Assembly: GCA_023388195.1 (NCBI GenBank)
Contig: JAEWGR010000129.1
Location: forward strand, 1-64,000
Reading direction: 5' to 3'
DNA: 64,000 nucleotides
Source of the DNA: Bacillota bacterium
Lineage (GTDB): Bacteria > Bacillota > Negativicutes > Sporomusales > Sporomusaceae
Position 1 is the first letter of the stretch; every line of letters starts with the position of its first letter. This document shows positions 1 through 9,030 of the stretch, piece by piece. The position numbers and the translations under genes are program-made. The notes under the pieces were generated by a model. That model was not told where the DNA came from. It saw only the letters and a program-made list of their open reading frames with translations, and made no database searches.

Positions 1-827
1 CCCAACTGAGCGGTAATTGGCGCGCAGAGCATGGTATACTGGTGAATCTTATTCATGGCGGCGATAAAGTCTGGATTGGATAAGGCATAGCCGATCCGCC
101 AGCCGGTCATGGCATAGGCTTTGGAAAATCCATTCAGAAGGATTGTACGGTCCCGCATGTCCGGGAGGCTGGCAAAACAGGTATGAACTCCGTCGTAGGT
201 CAGGTCAGCATATATTTCATCAGAAATAACAATCAGATCATGCTTGGCGGCAAACTGGGCAATTGCCGCCAGTTCTTTTTGCGGCATAATGGCCCCTGTC
301 GGGTTATTGGGATAACCGATTAACAGGGCTTTGGTACGTGGTGTGACCAGCTTTTCCAGCTGCCCGGCAGTAACGCGGAATTCATGCTCAATCGTTGTTG
401 GCACCGGTACCGGCACACCGCCTGCCAGCATCACGCAGGCTTTATAGGATACATAGCATGGTTCGGGGATCAGCACCTCATCACCGGGGCTAAGTAGGGC
501 CCGGATGGCCAGATCCAACGCCTCACTGACGCCAACAGTGACCAGGACCTCCTGGCGGGGATCATAACTTACGTTATAGTTAGTATAAATGGTATTGGCA
601 ATCGCTTCTCTGAGCTCCAAAAGGCCATAATTTGAGGTGTAGCTTGTGTAGCCTTTATGCAGCCCATGAACACAGCTCTCCCGGATATGCCAGGGGGTGA
701 TAAAATCGGGTTCACCGACACCGAGTGAGATCACACCTTTCATTTCGGCGGCAATATCGAAGAACCGTCTGATTCCTGAGGGCGGGACTGCTTTAACGGC
801 CGGCGACAGGCGGTCGGCCCAGCTCAT
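1..827 (-). CDS. PLP-dependent class I/II aminotransferase (3' end beyond window)
   Basis: The reverse strand reads open from an ATG at 827 to the window edge, giving about 275 residues that start MSWADRLSPAVKAVPPSG. Seen motifs: ISLGVGEPDF, the YTSNYGLLELR segment, GYPNNPTGA, and the PLP-lysine segment NGFSKAYAMTGWRIGY. These are typical fold-type I aminotransferases acting on aspartate, alanine or aromatic amino acids; the exact substrate cannot be read from sequence. The start overlaps the stop of the Lrp/AsnC gene by 4 nt (ATGA), so the two are translationally coupled and share the upstream T-box leader. The protein is incomplete because the C-terminal part lies outside the window. Confidence 0.93.
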   Translation of the reverse strand, partial: MSWADRLSPAVKAVPPSGIRRFFDIAAEMKGVISLGVGEPDFITPWHIRESCVHGLHKGYTSYTSNYGLLELREAIANTIYTNYNVSYDPRQEVLVTVGVSEALDLAIRALLSPGDEVLIPEPCYVSYKACVMLAGGVPVPVPTTIEHEFRVTAGQLEKLVTPRTKALLIGYPNNPTGAIMPQKELAAIAQFAAKHDLIVISDEIYADLTYDGVHTCFASLPDMRDRTILLNGFSKAYAMTGWRIGYALSNPDFIAAMNKIHQYTMLCAPITAQL

Positions 828-1303
828 GGTGATACCACCAGCCGGTGATCCTCTTCACGGTCTTCAATAATAACACCGGCATATTTATAGCGTTTTAGCA
901 TAAAATGGGTTGTCGTGCTGATGACGCCATCAATTGTTGATAGTTTGGTAGCCACAAACTGAGAAACCTCTTTCAGGGTGTGCCCTTCTACCATGACACT
1001 TAAATCATAAGCACCTGACATCAGGTACAGGCTGACCACCTCGGGGAAGCGGCAAATGCGTTCGGCTATGGCATCAAAGCCCACCTCCCGCTGGGGGGTA
1101 ATCCGTACGTCAATAATCGCGGTTACCCTGTCTTCGCCGACCTGCTCCCAATTAATAATTGGCTGGTATTTGACGATGATTTTTTCGGCCTCAAGCTGTT
1201 TAATCTGGGCGGCCACCTCGTCTTTGGAGCGGCGGAGCAGGGCTGCAAGCTGCTCCAGCGGCTGGGTACAGTCTTTTTCCAATAAATCCAGTAACTCTTT
1301 CAT
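824..1303 (-). CDS. Lrp/AsnC-family transcriptional regulator
   Basis: This is a 159-residue protein, the usual Lrp/AsnC length. The N-terminal winged helix-turn-helix covers about residues 1-55 (LLDLLEKD, then LAALLRRSKDEVAAQIKQLE). A RAM ligand-binding domain follows (about 70-145), with the GAYDLSVMVEG stretch near the effector pocket. Such proteins sense amino acids and form octamers on DNA. It is the first gene of a pair with the aminotransferase, preceded by an AGGAGGG ribosome site and a T-box. It probably controls this operon or amino-acid metabolism more widely; its target is not visible. Confidence 0.92.
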   Translation of the reverse strand: MKELLDLLEKDCTQPLEQLAALLRRSKDEVAAQIKQLEAEKIIVKYQPIINWEQVGEDRVTAIIDVRITPQREVGFDAIAERICRFPEVVSLYLMSGAYDLSVMVEGHTLKEVSQFVATKLSTIDGVISTTTHFMLKRYKYAGVIIEDREEDHRLVVSP

Positions 1304-1330
1304 GAATAGACACCCTCCTAAATCTGTAAT

Positions 1331-1577
1331 AAAAAATAAAAAATCCCGTCCTTAAAAAGGACGGGATCATAGTTCCCGCGGTACCACCTAGATTAGCCGG
1401 TAAGGGCTCGCTCTGACCTGTTAACGCCAGGAAAACGGTAGAACTTACTTAATTTCAGCCTACAGCTCAAGGGTGGCTTTCCCAAAATAGCTTCCGCCGG
1501 TTTTCACCCTAGCCGGCTCTCTGGAAGGTAAGACTGCTTTGGTACTGTCCCTGTCATCACATGCTCATTGTTAATTT
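1331..1577 (-). promoter_or_regulatory. T-box riboswitch leader of the lrp-aminotransferase operon
   Basis: On the reverse strand the T-box core AGGTGGTACCGCGGGAAC lies at 1373-1390, where GGTGGTACCGCG is the hallmark that pairs with uncharged tRNA. It is followed by a strong terminator hairpin at 1343-1367 (TCCCGTCC / GGACGGGA) and a U-rich run. Upstream are a Stem-I-like region with AGAGAGCCGG and GGTGAAAACCGG, and the segment AAAGCCACCCTTGAG. From position relative to CTTGAG, the specifier is tentatively GCC (alanine) at 1475-1477. The T-box is certain from the core motif; the specifier is inference. It should let transcription proceed when the cognate tRNA is uncharged. Confidence 0.93.
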
Positions 1578-1583
1578 GTAACT

Positions 1584-1612
1584 ATAGTATCATAAAAAAT
1601 AATGCAAGGCAA
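1584..1612 (-). promoter_or_regulatory. Probable sigma-A promoter of the T-box transcript
   Basis: On the reverse strand TTGCCT (1607-1612) and TACTAT (1584-1589) are separated by 17 nt. The position just upstream of Stem I of the T-box and downstream of the ABC-transporter gene stop supports it. Confidence 0.55.
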
Positions 1613-1626
1613 GTGATAATGTCAGC

Positions 1627-2598
1627 TTACATGTCGGTACTCATATCCTTAATCAACTTCCGTATCTCAACCGTTTGGGTAAGCAAGCCGTTTTGCAGCA
1701 AAAAATCCTGGGTTTTTTCTAAATCACGGATATCATCGCCAGTAATGGCCGGATTGAAGTCATACCAGCTATACATCTTTTGGACATCCTCCACCGATAT
1801 GCCTGTTTCAGCCGCCGTCAGCCGGTATACCTCGTCCTGGTGATTCTGCATGTAGGCCAAGCCTTGCCGGTGTACTTTCATATAACGTTTAACAAGGTCA
1901 GGGTGTTCCCGGAGAAATTTTCCTTCCACAGCAATGACAATCGTAGCGTCCAGCAGGCCCTCGCCGGTGGCAATAATACGGCCGCCGGCTTCGACTGCTT
2001 TGGGCACCGCCGGACCGGCAACCAGTGCGGCATCCGCGTCACCGGCCATCAGGGCTGTAACTCCCTGGGGAATGCCCATATTGACGAATTTGGCAGCATC
2101 ACCGGCTATACCCTGCTGCTTGAGGGCTGCCAACAGTAGCTGATGAAGGATGGTCCCCTTCGGCCCGGCCACTGTTTTACCATTAAGGTCGGCTACGGTT
2201 TGAATGGCCGGATCTTTGGTCATAATGACGAATGCCTTAGGAGCCCGGCTGTACATGCCGATGATTTTGATATCAAGACCGTTGGCTGCTGCCAGGATAG
2301 CCGAGGTACCACCCAGGGCATTGCAGAAGTCCAGAGAGCCGGATGCCAGGGCGGCTGTCATTTTTGGCCCTTCGGTTATTTCCGGAAACACAACCCGGAT
2401 ATCGTCACTGGCAAATTCTTTTTCAAACAGTTCCAGTTTTTTTTCAACAATTGAAGGAACATTGAGCGGCAGCTTGACATAGGAAATATTGATGATAGAG
2501 GGGCTGGGGGCGGCAGGCTGATTTGTTTGCTTTGTATTGCAGCCGGCCACTGTCAGGACCAGGAGGATTAACAGCATACATACAATTTGTTTCTTCAT
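1627..2598 (-). CDS. ABC transporter substrate-binding lipoprotein (SsuA/TauA/NMT1-like)
   Basis: This 323-residue protein has a lipoprotein signal peptide (MKKQIVCMLLILLVLTVAGC, lipobox VAGC, acylated Cys near residue 20). The mature part fits the NMT1/THI5/SsuA periplasmic-binding fold: VKLPLNVPSIVEKKLELFEK, then FCNALGGTSAILAAANGLDIK, then GKTVAGPKGTILHQLL. It would deliver a small organic anion (sulfonate, taurine, nitrate or pyrimidine-like) to the permease encoded upstream on the same strand. The ligand cannot be assigned. A good AAGGAGTG ribosome site precedes the ATG. It is the last gene of the three-gene transporter operon. Confidence 0.9.
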   Translation of the reverse strand: MKKQIVCMLLILLVLTVAGCNTKQTNQPAAPSPSIINISYVKLPLNVPSIVEKKLELFEKEFASDDIRVVFPEITEGPKMTAALASGSLDFCNALGGTSAILAAANGLDIKIIGMYSRAPKAFVIMTKDPAIQTVADLNGKTVAGPKGTILHQLLLAALKQQGIAGDAAKFVNMGIPQGVTALMAGDADAALVAGPAVPKAVEAGGRIIATGEGLLDATIVIAVEGKFLREHPDLVKRYMKVHRQGLAYMQNHQDEVYRLTAAETGISVEDVQKMYSWYDFNPAITGDDIRDLEKTQDFLLQNGLLTQTVEIRKLIKDMSTDM

Positions 2599-2632
2599 GT
2601 GTCACACTCCTTAGGCTTTTATTTACTGCTTG

Positions 2633-3355
2633 TCAGGCAGTCATGATAGCTTGCAGTACCTGTGTCCTGAGCGCATAAAACTCGGCTGAGGCCGGACTGC
2701 GGGGATAGGCAAGGGGAATGGGGACAATCTCACGGATGCGGCCGCTGTCCATGACAAGTACCTGCTGGCCAAGAAGGACGGCTTCATCAACATCATGGGT
2801 CACAAATAAGATTGTTTTTCCGGTCAGCAAAAATATATGGATGAGCTCTTGCTGAAGGCTGGCTCTGGTAAAAGCGTCTAACGCTCCTAACGGTTCATCC
2901 ATCAAAATGATATCAGGATTATAGCAAAGAGTGCGGCCCAGCGAAGTTCTCTGAGCCATACCACCGGAAATCTGCGCCGGGTAAGCCTTGCGGAAGTTCT
3001 CCAGATTGAGCATTTTTAAATAGTGGGCAACTGTTTGCTCCACGCGGTCATGGTCGGGTTCCTGCCCGAGGGCAAAGGCCATATTCTTTTCCACCGTCAG
3101 CCACGGCATCAGCCGCGGCTCCTGAAAGACCAGCCCGATTTTAGCCGCAGGCGGGTTAAACAGCATTGTGCCGCAGCTTGCCGGTTCCAGGCCGGCAATA
3201 AGCCGGAGCAGGGTTGTTTTGCCGCAGCCGCTGCGCCCGACAATAGTGACAAAACTGCCTGTTGCCACTTCCAGGCTGATATTGGTTACCGCCATTACCT
3301 CTTTAGCCGCCAGGGGATAGATCTTTCCCACATCATGCAGTGTCAATGCGATCAT
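2633..3355 (-). CDS. ABC transporter ATPase (SsuB/TauB/NrtD-like)
   Basis: This 240-residue ATPase carries Walker A GRSGCGKTT (about residues 39-47), Q-loop LVFQEPRLMPWLTV, signature ISGGMAQRTSLGRTL, Walker B IILMDEPLGALDA and the switch histidine in FVTHDVDEA. The QEPRLMPW Q-loop is typical of the nitrate/sulfonate/taurine ATPases. Its ATG overlaps the permease stop by 4 nt. With the permease and lipoprotein it forms a complete importer. Confidence 0.93.
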   Translation of the reverse strand: MIALTLHDVGKIYPLAAKEVMAVTNISLEVATGSFVTIVGRSGCGKTTLLRLIAGLEPASCGTMLFNPPAAKIGLVFQEPRLMPWLTVEKNMAFALGQEPDHDRVEQTVAHYLKMLNLENFRKAYPAQISGGMAQRTSLGRTLCYNPDIILMDEPLGALDAFTRASLQQELIHIFLLTGKTILFVTHDVDEAVLLGQQVLVMDSGRIREIVPIPLAYPRSPASAEFYALRTQVLQAIMTA

Positions 3356-4107
3356 GGGCCTTCCGTCCCCTGGGCCCAGGGCATGCCATAGCGGGTTAGC
3401 TGCAGAAACAGATAATCGATCAGGTAGCCGATAGTGCCAATAGTAAGGATACCAATGATTACTATATCAGAACGGGAGATTTGTTCGGCATCCAGGATCA
3501 TATAGCCGATGCCGGCTGACGCTGCCACCAGTTCGGCCCCGATCAGCGCCCGCCAGCTGTACCCCAGCCCCAGCCGTATACCAATAATGATAAAAGGCAG
3601 GGTTGCAGGCAAGACAATTCTGCGGAATTTTTCCCATGTGCTGAACCTGAATGCGTTACCCACTTCCAATAGTTTTTGGTCACAGTGGCGTATGCCGTTT
3701 AATGTATTCAGAAAGACCGGGAAAAATGCGGCCAGAATAATGACGGCCAGTTTTGAGGCTTCGCCGATACCGAACCACAGAATCAGCAGCGGAATGCAGG
3801 CCAGAGGCGGGATATGGCGGACAAATTCGAGGAGCGGATTAATGAAAGGTGCAAACTGCCTGTTGCTGCCAAGCAGGACAGCCAGCGGGAAAGCAAGCAG
3901 AAAGGCAATCAGAAAGCCGGCAATCACCCGGTAAAAGCTAATTGTCAGGTGCTGCAGGAGAATGCCTTTGTCCAGAAGGGTGATTGCTGTTGCCAGTACC
4001 TGTGACGGCGGTGGCAGGATGTAAAAACTGAATAATCTAAGCTCGGAGACGGCAAACCAGCTCAGGATGATTATTGCCGGCAGCAGGAGACCTTTGAAAA
4101 AATTCAT
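3352..4107 (-). CDS. ABC transporter permease (SsuC/TauC-like)
   Basis: This inner-membrane permease has about six transmembrane segments and the coupling EAA-like loop around NAFRFSTWEKFRRIVLPATLPFIIIGIR. I place the start at the internal ATG at 4107 (MNFFKGLLLPAIIILS), because AAGGAG lies upstream of it. The longer frame back to 4146 would put this ribosome site inside the gene and add 13 unlike residues. It is the first gene of the importer operon and overlaps the ATPase gene by 4 nt. Confidence 0.88.
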   Translation of the reverse strand: MNFFKGLLLPAIIILSWFAVSELRLFSFYILPPPSQVLATAITLLDKGILLQHLTISFYRVIAGFLIAFLLAFPLAVLLGSNRQFAPFINPLLEFVRHIPPLACIPLLILWFGIGEASKLAVIILAAFFPVFLNTLNGIRHCDQKLLEVGNAFRFSTWEKFRRIVLPATLPFIIIGIRLGLGYSWRALIGAELVAASAGIGYMILDAEQISRSDIVIIGILTIGTIGYLIDYLFLQLTRYGMPWAQGTEGP

Positions 4108-4339
4108 AAGTATAGTTGACTCCTTCGAGGGTTGTGTAGATAACATTTTATGGCAGGCTTTAAAATAATTATTTGGTTAATTTCGACATAGCTATATGTA
4201 AAATCCTGCAATTTATGGATTATCTTACAATGGTCGACTTATTATTTTAGTACCGGCAGGATTATACAGAATTTACTAGAATAGAATCCATTTGAATAAC
4301 AGATAAACTTATTTGACTTGCGGAAAGGAGGCGGCTGCG

Positions 4340-5863
4340 TTGGGGTATAGCAATATAGAAGGGGCCCTGTTGGTATTGTTTTTTTTTGCTATCGCCGCAG
4401 CGATGCCGCTGGCCGTTTTTTTGCTTGGCAAACGCAATAGCAGTCTGTTTTCGGCCGTTAGCTGGCTGGCATTATGTACAGGCAGCCGGTTATTGGCCCA
4501 ATTGGAATTTAAGCGTGAATGTATTGCTGTTCCTTTTTTGTGGGCACACGTGTCGCTGTTGGCAGCCTGCTTATTGCCGGCAGCATGTTACCATTTGTTA
4601 GCGTGTTATGTATGCCAGGGAAATCATGTTTGGCTGGCGCGCCTGGTCAGGCTCCATGTTGTGTATGCGGTATTTGCCCTCTTATGGGCAGCGGCCAGCC
4701 CTACAGCCGGCGCTGAGGCCGGCTTCCTGCTGGTATGGATAACAGCAGGCACTGGCCTGGCTGTCGGCGGGATTATTGTTCCCCGGGCTGTGGCCGGCAG
4801 CTTTGCCGCCAGAATGGTTATGGCCGGTACCGTCATTTTTGCCGGTATACAGGGGCTGTGCCTGTTGACGGCGGGGGCCGGCGCATGGCCCGGGCCGTAT
4901 ACGTCCTATTGGGGTTTTGTCCTCATGGTACTGATCTTTTTACTGTTGCTGCGGCGCCAGTTAGCAGAAGAGAATGCAAGCAGCCGGAAGGTTTTGGCCA
5001 GAACCTGGCGAACATTACATGATTCAGGGCGTGAAGCGGGGTTTAGGAGCAAAATGCAGGCCGCAAGTGACCTGTCAGCTGCAGAAACGGTAGAGCCGCT
5101 GCCGGCCAGGAGCAGTTCTCTTTGTCAGACTGCCGGTGTTAGTGCGGACAAAATTGCCCGCTTTGCCCATGAGATAAACTCCCCTCTGGGCACAGGCATT
5201 ATGGCGGCTTCTTATCTGGGGCAGGAAGTGGAAACTTTGACCCAGTTATATAAACAGGGGGCTGTTAAGAAGTCTGATCTTGAAAAACATCTTACTCTTT
5301 ATAGCGAATCGGCCGACAGTATCCTGGCCAACCTGCAACAGGCAGCCGACCTGGTGACAGATTTCCGAAGATCTGTCACCGGCGATGAGCAGCGCCGGGT
5401 ATTCGGCATAGCCGCCCAGCTTAAGCAGGTACTGACAGCCCTGAGGCCCCGGCTGACCCAGGCCGGGCACACCATAGACCTAAGATACGATACCGATATT
5501 CGTATTGACGGTTTTCCCGGTCTCCTGAATCAGATCATTACCAACCTGGTACTTAACTCTCTGGTTCATGCTTATGATCAGGGGGAGCAGGGGCATATGC
5601 TGTTAACGCTACGAAGAGAAGACAGGATGGCGGTGCTTACATATGCCGATGATGGCAAAGGGATAAGCGAGAGTAGCGTTGGTCATATTTTTACTCCTTA
5701 TTTCACGACTAAGCGGGAGCAGGGCAATACAGGCCTGGGGCTTAGTATTATTAAAGAAATCATCACAACAAGGTTTGGCGGCACAATTGAATGCCGCAGT
5801 ACGGCCGGTAAGGGCGTCATTTTTACAATAAGGTTGCCAATAGGAGAGTTGAAACATGAGTAA
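4340..5863 (+). CDS. Membrane-bound sensor histidine kinase
   Basis: About 507 residues from a TTG at 4340, chosen because AAAGGAGG sits at 4324-4331; a TTG at 4313 also opens the frame but would contain that site. The N-terminal ~210 residues are very hydrophobic (six or so membrane helices) with no recognised sensor domain. A linker follows, then a HisKA-like segment RFAHEINSPLG with the phospho-accepting His at about residue 277. The HATPase domain has N-box LVLNSLVHAY, G1 DDGKGI, F-box FTPYFTTK and G2 GNTGLGLSII. It overlaps the response-regulator gene by 8 nt, so the two are a cognate pair. The signal is unknown. Confidence 0.9.
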   Translation: MGYSNIEGALLVLFFFAIAAAMPLAVFLLGKRNSSLFSAVSWLALCTGSRLLAQLEFKRECIAVPFLWAHVSLLAACLLPAACYHLLACYVCQGNHVWLARLVRLHVVYAVFALLWAAASPTAGAEAGFLLVWITAGTGLAVGGIIVPRAVAGSFAARMVMAGTVIFAGIQGLCLLTAGAGAWPGPYTSYWGFVLMVLIFLLLLRRQLAEENASSRKVLARTWRTLHDSGREAGFRSKMQAASDLSAAETVEPLPARSSSLCQTAGVSADKIARFAHEINSPLGTGIMAASYLGQEVETLTQLYKQGAVKKSDLEKHLTLYSESADSILANLQQAADLVTDFRRSVTGDEQRRVFGIAAQLKQVLTALRPRLTQAGHTIDLRYDTDIRIDGFPGLLNQIITNLVLNSLVHAYDQGEQGHMLLTLRREDRMAVLTYADDGKGISESSVGHIFTPYFTTKREQGNTGLGLSIIKEIITTRFGGTIECRSTAGKGVIFTIRLPIGELKHE

Positions 5864-7427
5864 TGAAGCAGATAATCTGATTTTTGACACAGAAGATAAT
5901 GACAGCCTGTTAACATTTGCTCCGGAGTTTGAAGCCGGGGACAATGTCAGTTGGAAGATCATTATTGTTGATGACGACAAAGGCATTCATAAGATAACCA
6001 AAACAATTCTCAGGGAATTTACTTTTGAGGACAAGCCCTTACAACTTTTAAGCGCCTATTCGCCGGCTGAAGCCAAAGAATTAGTGCGGCGTAATCCGGA
6101 TGTGGCCGTAATTCTGCTGGATGTTATGATGAACGGGGATAAGGTTGGGCTGGAAGTGGCCCGGTATATCCGGGAAGAGCTGAATAATCATCTTGCCCGG
6201 ATCATACTAAGGACCGGTCAGCCGCAGGAAGCACCGGAGGAAACCGTAATCCGTGACTACGATATTAATGATTATAAAGAAAAGACAGAGCTTACTGCCC
6301 GCAAGCTGACGACAACCATTATTGCCTCACTCCGGTCTTACCGGGATATTGTCAACCTTGACAATAATCGCAAAGGCCTGGAAAAGACACTGGAATCGGC
6401 GGCGGCTTTACTGGAAGCCCAGTCGTTGAAACGTCTGGCGTCCTGTGTGTTGACACAGCTATTATCGATTCTGAGTGTTAATGCCAGTCACCGGGCTGCG
6501 GCCATTTCCGGGTTAGTCGCAGTGAAAGAGGCCAATGGTGAGTTTTATATCCTGGATGGTACCGAAAAATACTGTGGTATTGTCGGCTGCCCGGCCAGGC
6601 AGATGGCTGCCGGTAATCTTGATGATATTATCGACAAGGCGCGACAGAGTAAAAACGGCATTCATGCGGACAACTGCTTTATTCAGTATTTTAAAGGAAA
6701 AAATCAGCATGAAAGTTTTATTTACTTAGAAGGGTTAAATAGCTTATCGGACTGGGAAAAAAATCTGATTAATATTTTCGGCATGACTGTCGCCGCCACC
6801 TTTGATAACAGTTTTCTTGCCCAGGAAATTGAGGACACACAAAAGGAGATTATTTTTACCCTTGGGGAGTTCTCGGAAGTCAGATCCAAGGAGACCGGCA
6901 ATCACGTACGGCGGGTGGCCGAATACTCTAAACTGCTGGCTTTAAAATACGGCTTGCCTGAAGAAGAAGCCGAATTGATCAAATTGGCTTCGCCGATGCA
7001 TGATGTCGGCAAGCTGGGGATTACCGATTCGATTCTCAATAAGCCCGGCAAGCTGGCACCGGAGGAGTTTGAGGTCATTAAAGCGCACGGGGTGCTGGGT
7101 TACGAGATTCTGCGCAGTTCTAACCGCAAGATCCTGCAGGCTGCTGCTTTGATAGCCCTGCAGCATCATGAAAAATATGACGGCACAGGCTATCCGGACG
7201 GTGTAAAAGGAGATGCTATTCATATTTACGGCCGCATCACAGCCATTGCCGATGTCTTCGATGCGTTAGGCAGCAAACGGGTTTATAAACCCGCCTGGCC
7301 GCTGGAAAAGATCCTGGAATATTTTACCTGTGAACGGGGTCGTCACTTTGACCCGCAGCTTGTGGATCTCTTTCTTGCCCATCTGGAGGAGTTTCTTCAT
7401 ATCCGGGATACCTTTCAGGATCTATAA
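5856..7427 (+). CDS. Response regulator with DUF3369-like middle and HD-GYP output domain
   Basis: This 523-residue protein has an N-terminal receiver with acidic pocket IIIVDDDKG, phospho-Asp in VILLDVMM and conserved Lys in NDYKEKTE. A middle region of about 170 residues resembles DUF3369, a sensor-like domain often between REC and HD-GYP. A C-terminal HD-GYP domain follows, with HDVGKLG and HHEKYDGTGYPDG both intact, so c-di-GMP phosphodiesterase activity is expected. It is coupled to the kinase gene before it. The following gene is a transporter, which may be a target or simply a neighbour. Confidence 0.93.
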   Translation: MSNEADNLIFDTEDNDSLLTFAPEFEAGDNVSWKIIIVDDDKGIHKITKTILREFTFEDKPLQLLSAYSPAEAKELVRRNPDVAVILLDVMMNGDKVGLEVARYIREELNNHLARIILRTGQPQEAPEETVIRDYDINDYKEKTELTARKLTTTIIASLRSYRDIVNLDNNRKGLEKTLESAAALLEAQSLKRLASCVLTQLLSILSVNASHRAAAISGLVAVKEANGEFYILDGTEKYCGIVGCPARQMAAGNLDDIIDKARQSKNGIHADNCFIQYFKGKNQHESFIYLEGLNSLSDWEKNLINIFGMTVAATFDNSFLAQEIEDTQKEIIFTLGEFSEVRSKETGNHVRRVAEYSKLLALKYGLPEEEAELIKLASPMHDVGKLGITDSILNKPGKLAPEEFEVIKAHGVLGYEILRSSNRKILQAAALIALQHHEKYDGTGYPDGVKGDAIHIYGRITAIADVFDALGSKRVYKPAWPLEKILEYFTCERGRHFDPQLVDLFLAHLEEFLHIRDTFQDL

Positions 7428-7519
7428 TTGTGGAATGCTGTCGATTTATCCATTGACAGATCCTTTTGTTTCACAGTAAACTACAAACTGGAATAATGTT
7501 TACTGAGGGGAGAATGTTC

Positions 7520-8890
7520 ATGGAGGATTCGCAGCAAAAGAGAGAGGGATTTTCTTCAGGCCTGGCTGTTTTTTTTGCTACTTTAGGCAGTGCCGTCGGT
7601 CTGGGTAACATCTGGAAATTCCCTTATCTCACCGGAGAGTTTGGCGGCGGGGCATTTCTGCTGGTGTATTTTATCTGTATTGTTTTGGTTGGTCTTCCCG
7701 TTATGTTAAGTGAATTTTACCTGGGCCGCAGTACCCGTCGCAATGCGGTTGGTGCTTTTGAGAAGCTCAAGCCGAAAACTGCCTGGCGTTATACCGGGGT
7801 AATGGCCGTATTAGGCGTGTATTTGATTATGTTTTTTTACAGCTGTGTTGCCGGCTGGGTCTATCTGTATCTGTTTAAAGCCATTGCCGGAGATTTTGCC
7901 GGCATTACCGCAGCGGCGGCCAAGGCTCAGTTTGGCAGTGTGGTCGTAGGGCCTTTAAGCCCGATACTCTGGCAGGTCATTGTGATGGCTACTGTTTCGG
8001 GCATTCTTATTATGGGGGTCAAGAAAGGGATCGAACGCATCACTAAAACCCTGATGCCTCTATTTTTCGTGTTAATTGTGTTGTGTGATATCCGGGCTTT
8101 GACCTTGCCTGGCGCCGGCGCCGGCATCGACTTTCTCTTTACTGTCGATTTCAGTAAAATTACGCCGCCGGTTATTTTGACGGCCCTAGGGCTTTCGTTT
8201 TTTAAACTGTCGCTGGGTATGGGGACAATGGTTACGTACAGCAGCTATTTTACCCAGGATAACAACCTGTTTGGCACCGCCGTGAAAGTGGCGGTATCCG
8301 ATACCCTGGTCTCAATGCTGGCCGGCCTGGCCATATTCCCGGCTGTATTTTCCTTCGGCATGGAGCCGGGGGCGGGTCCGGGGCTGCTGTTCATGACCAT
8401 TCCCCTGGTGTTTTCCCAGATGCCGCTGGGCAGTATCCTGCTTGTTGCGTTTTTCTTCCTGGCCTCCATTGCCGCCACTACAGCCATGCTGTCGCTGGTG
8501 GAAGTGCCTGTCGCCTATTTTGCTGAGGAGAAGGGGTATGGCCGTAAAAAAGCAGTATTGCTGAATGCGGTGATTATTTTAGTCTTCGGCGCCCTGGCGG
8601 CTTTATCGGCGGACAGCTCGGCGCTGCTGGGCCAATATACTGTTTTTGGCAAAGGCTTCTTTGACCTTTTCGATTATATATCCTCCAATATTTTGATGCC
8701 TGTCGGCGGACTGCTGGTAGCCTTGTTTGCCGGTTATGTTGTTAAAACCTCAGAGCTGCGCCGGGAACTGACCAATAACGGGAAAATTGCGGCCGGCTTA
8801 TTTAATCTGTTTTATTTTCTGGTTCGTTATATTACTCCGGCCCTGCTGCTTTTAGTTTTTTTAAGCTCTATTGGTATGATAAAATTATAA
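7520..8890 (+). CDS. Sodium:neurotransmitter symporter family (NSS/SNF) transporter
   Basis: About 456 residues from the ATG at 7520, which is preceded by GAGGGGAG; an upstream in-frame ATG at 7466 lacks such a site. The family hallmark of helix 1 is present (GSAVGLGNIWKFPYLTGEFG), where unwound residues bind sodium and the amino acid. About 11-12 membrane helices follow. Bacterial members are Na+-coupled importers of amino acids such as tryptophan, tyrosine or leucine. It lies 92 nt after the two-component pair on the same strand. Confidence 0.93.
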   Translation: MEDSQQKREGFSSGLAVFFATLGSAVGLGNIWKFPYLTGEFGGGAFLLVYFICIVLVGLPVMLSEFYLGRSTRRNAVGAFEKLKPKTAWRYTGVMAVLGVYLIMFFYSCVAGWVYLYLFKAIAGDFAGITAAAAKAQFGSVVVGPLSPILWQVIVMATVSGILIMGVKKGIERITKTLMPLFFVLIVLCDIRALTLPGAGAGIDFLFTVDFSKITPPVILTALGLSFFKLSLGMGTMVTYSSYFTQDNNLFGTAVKVAVSDTLVSMLAGLAIFPAVFSFGMEPGAGPGLLFMTIPLVFSQMPLGSILLVAFFFLASIAATTAMLSLVEVPVAYFAEEKGYGRKKAVLLNAVIILVFGALAALSADSSALLGQYTVFGKGFFDLFDYISSNILMPVGGLLVALFAGYVVKTSELRRELTNNGKIAAGLFNLFYFLVRYITPALLLLVFLSSIGMIKL

Positions 8891-8972
8891 GTGATACCTG
8901 CAGGGAGCCAAAATTTTTAACCGGCCGGTGAATCAGAACGGCCTGGCTGCCGGATACTATTTCTATAACAAC

Positions 8973-9009
8973 AGAGACGGTTCTGACTTTATTCGTCAAA
9001 ACCGTCTCT
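8973..9009. repeat. REP-like hairpin, copy 1 (GACGGTTCT family)
   Basis: An inverted repeat with 15-nt arms (AGAGACGGTTCTGAC and GTCAAAACCGTCTCT, one mismatch) and a 7-nt loop. The GACGGTTCT core recurs at 9775-9801 and 58680-58749. It sits after the symporter gene and may also act as its terminator, although no strong T run follows. Confidence 0.7.
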
Positions 9010-9030
9010 TCCTATTAGGGGGCGACTGGA

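Noticed and set aside
4313..4342. Upstream TTG start for the histidine kinase
   Set aside because: It would place the AAAGGAGG ribosome site inside the coding region; TTG 4340 fits better.
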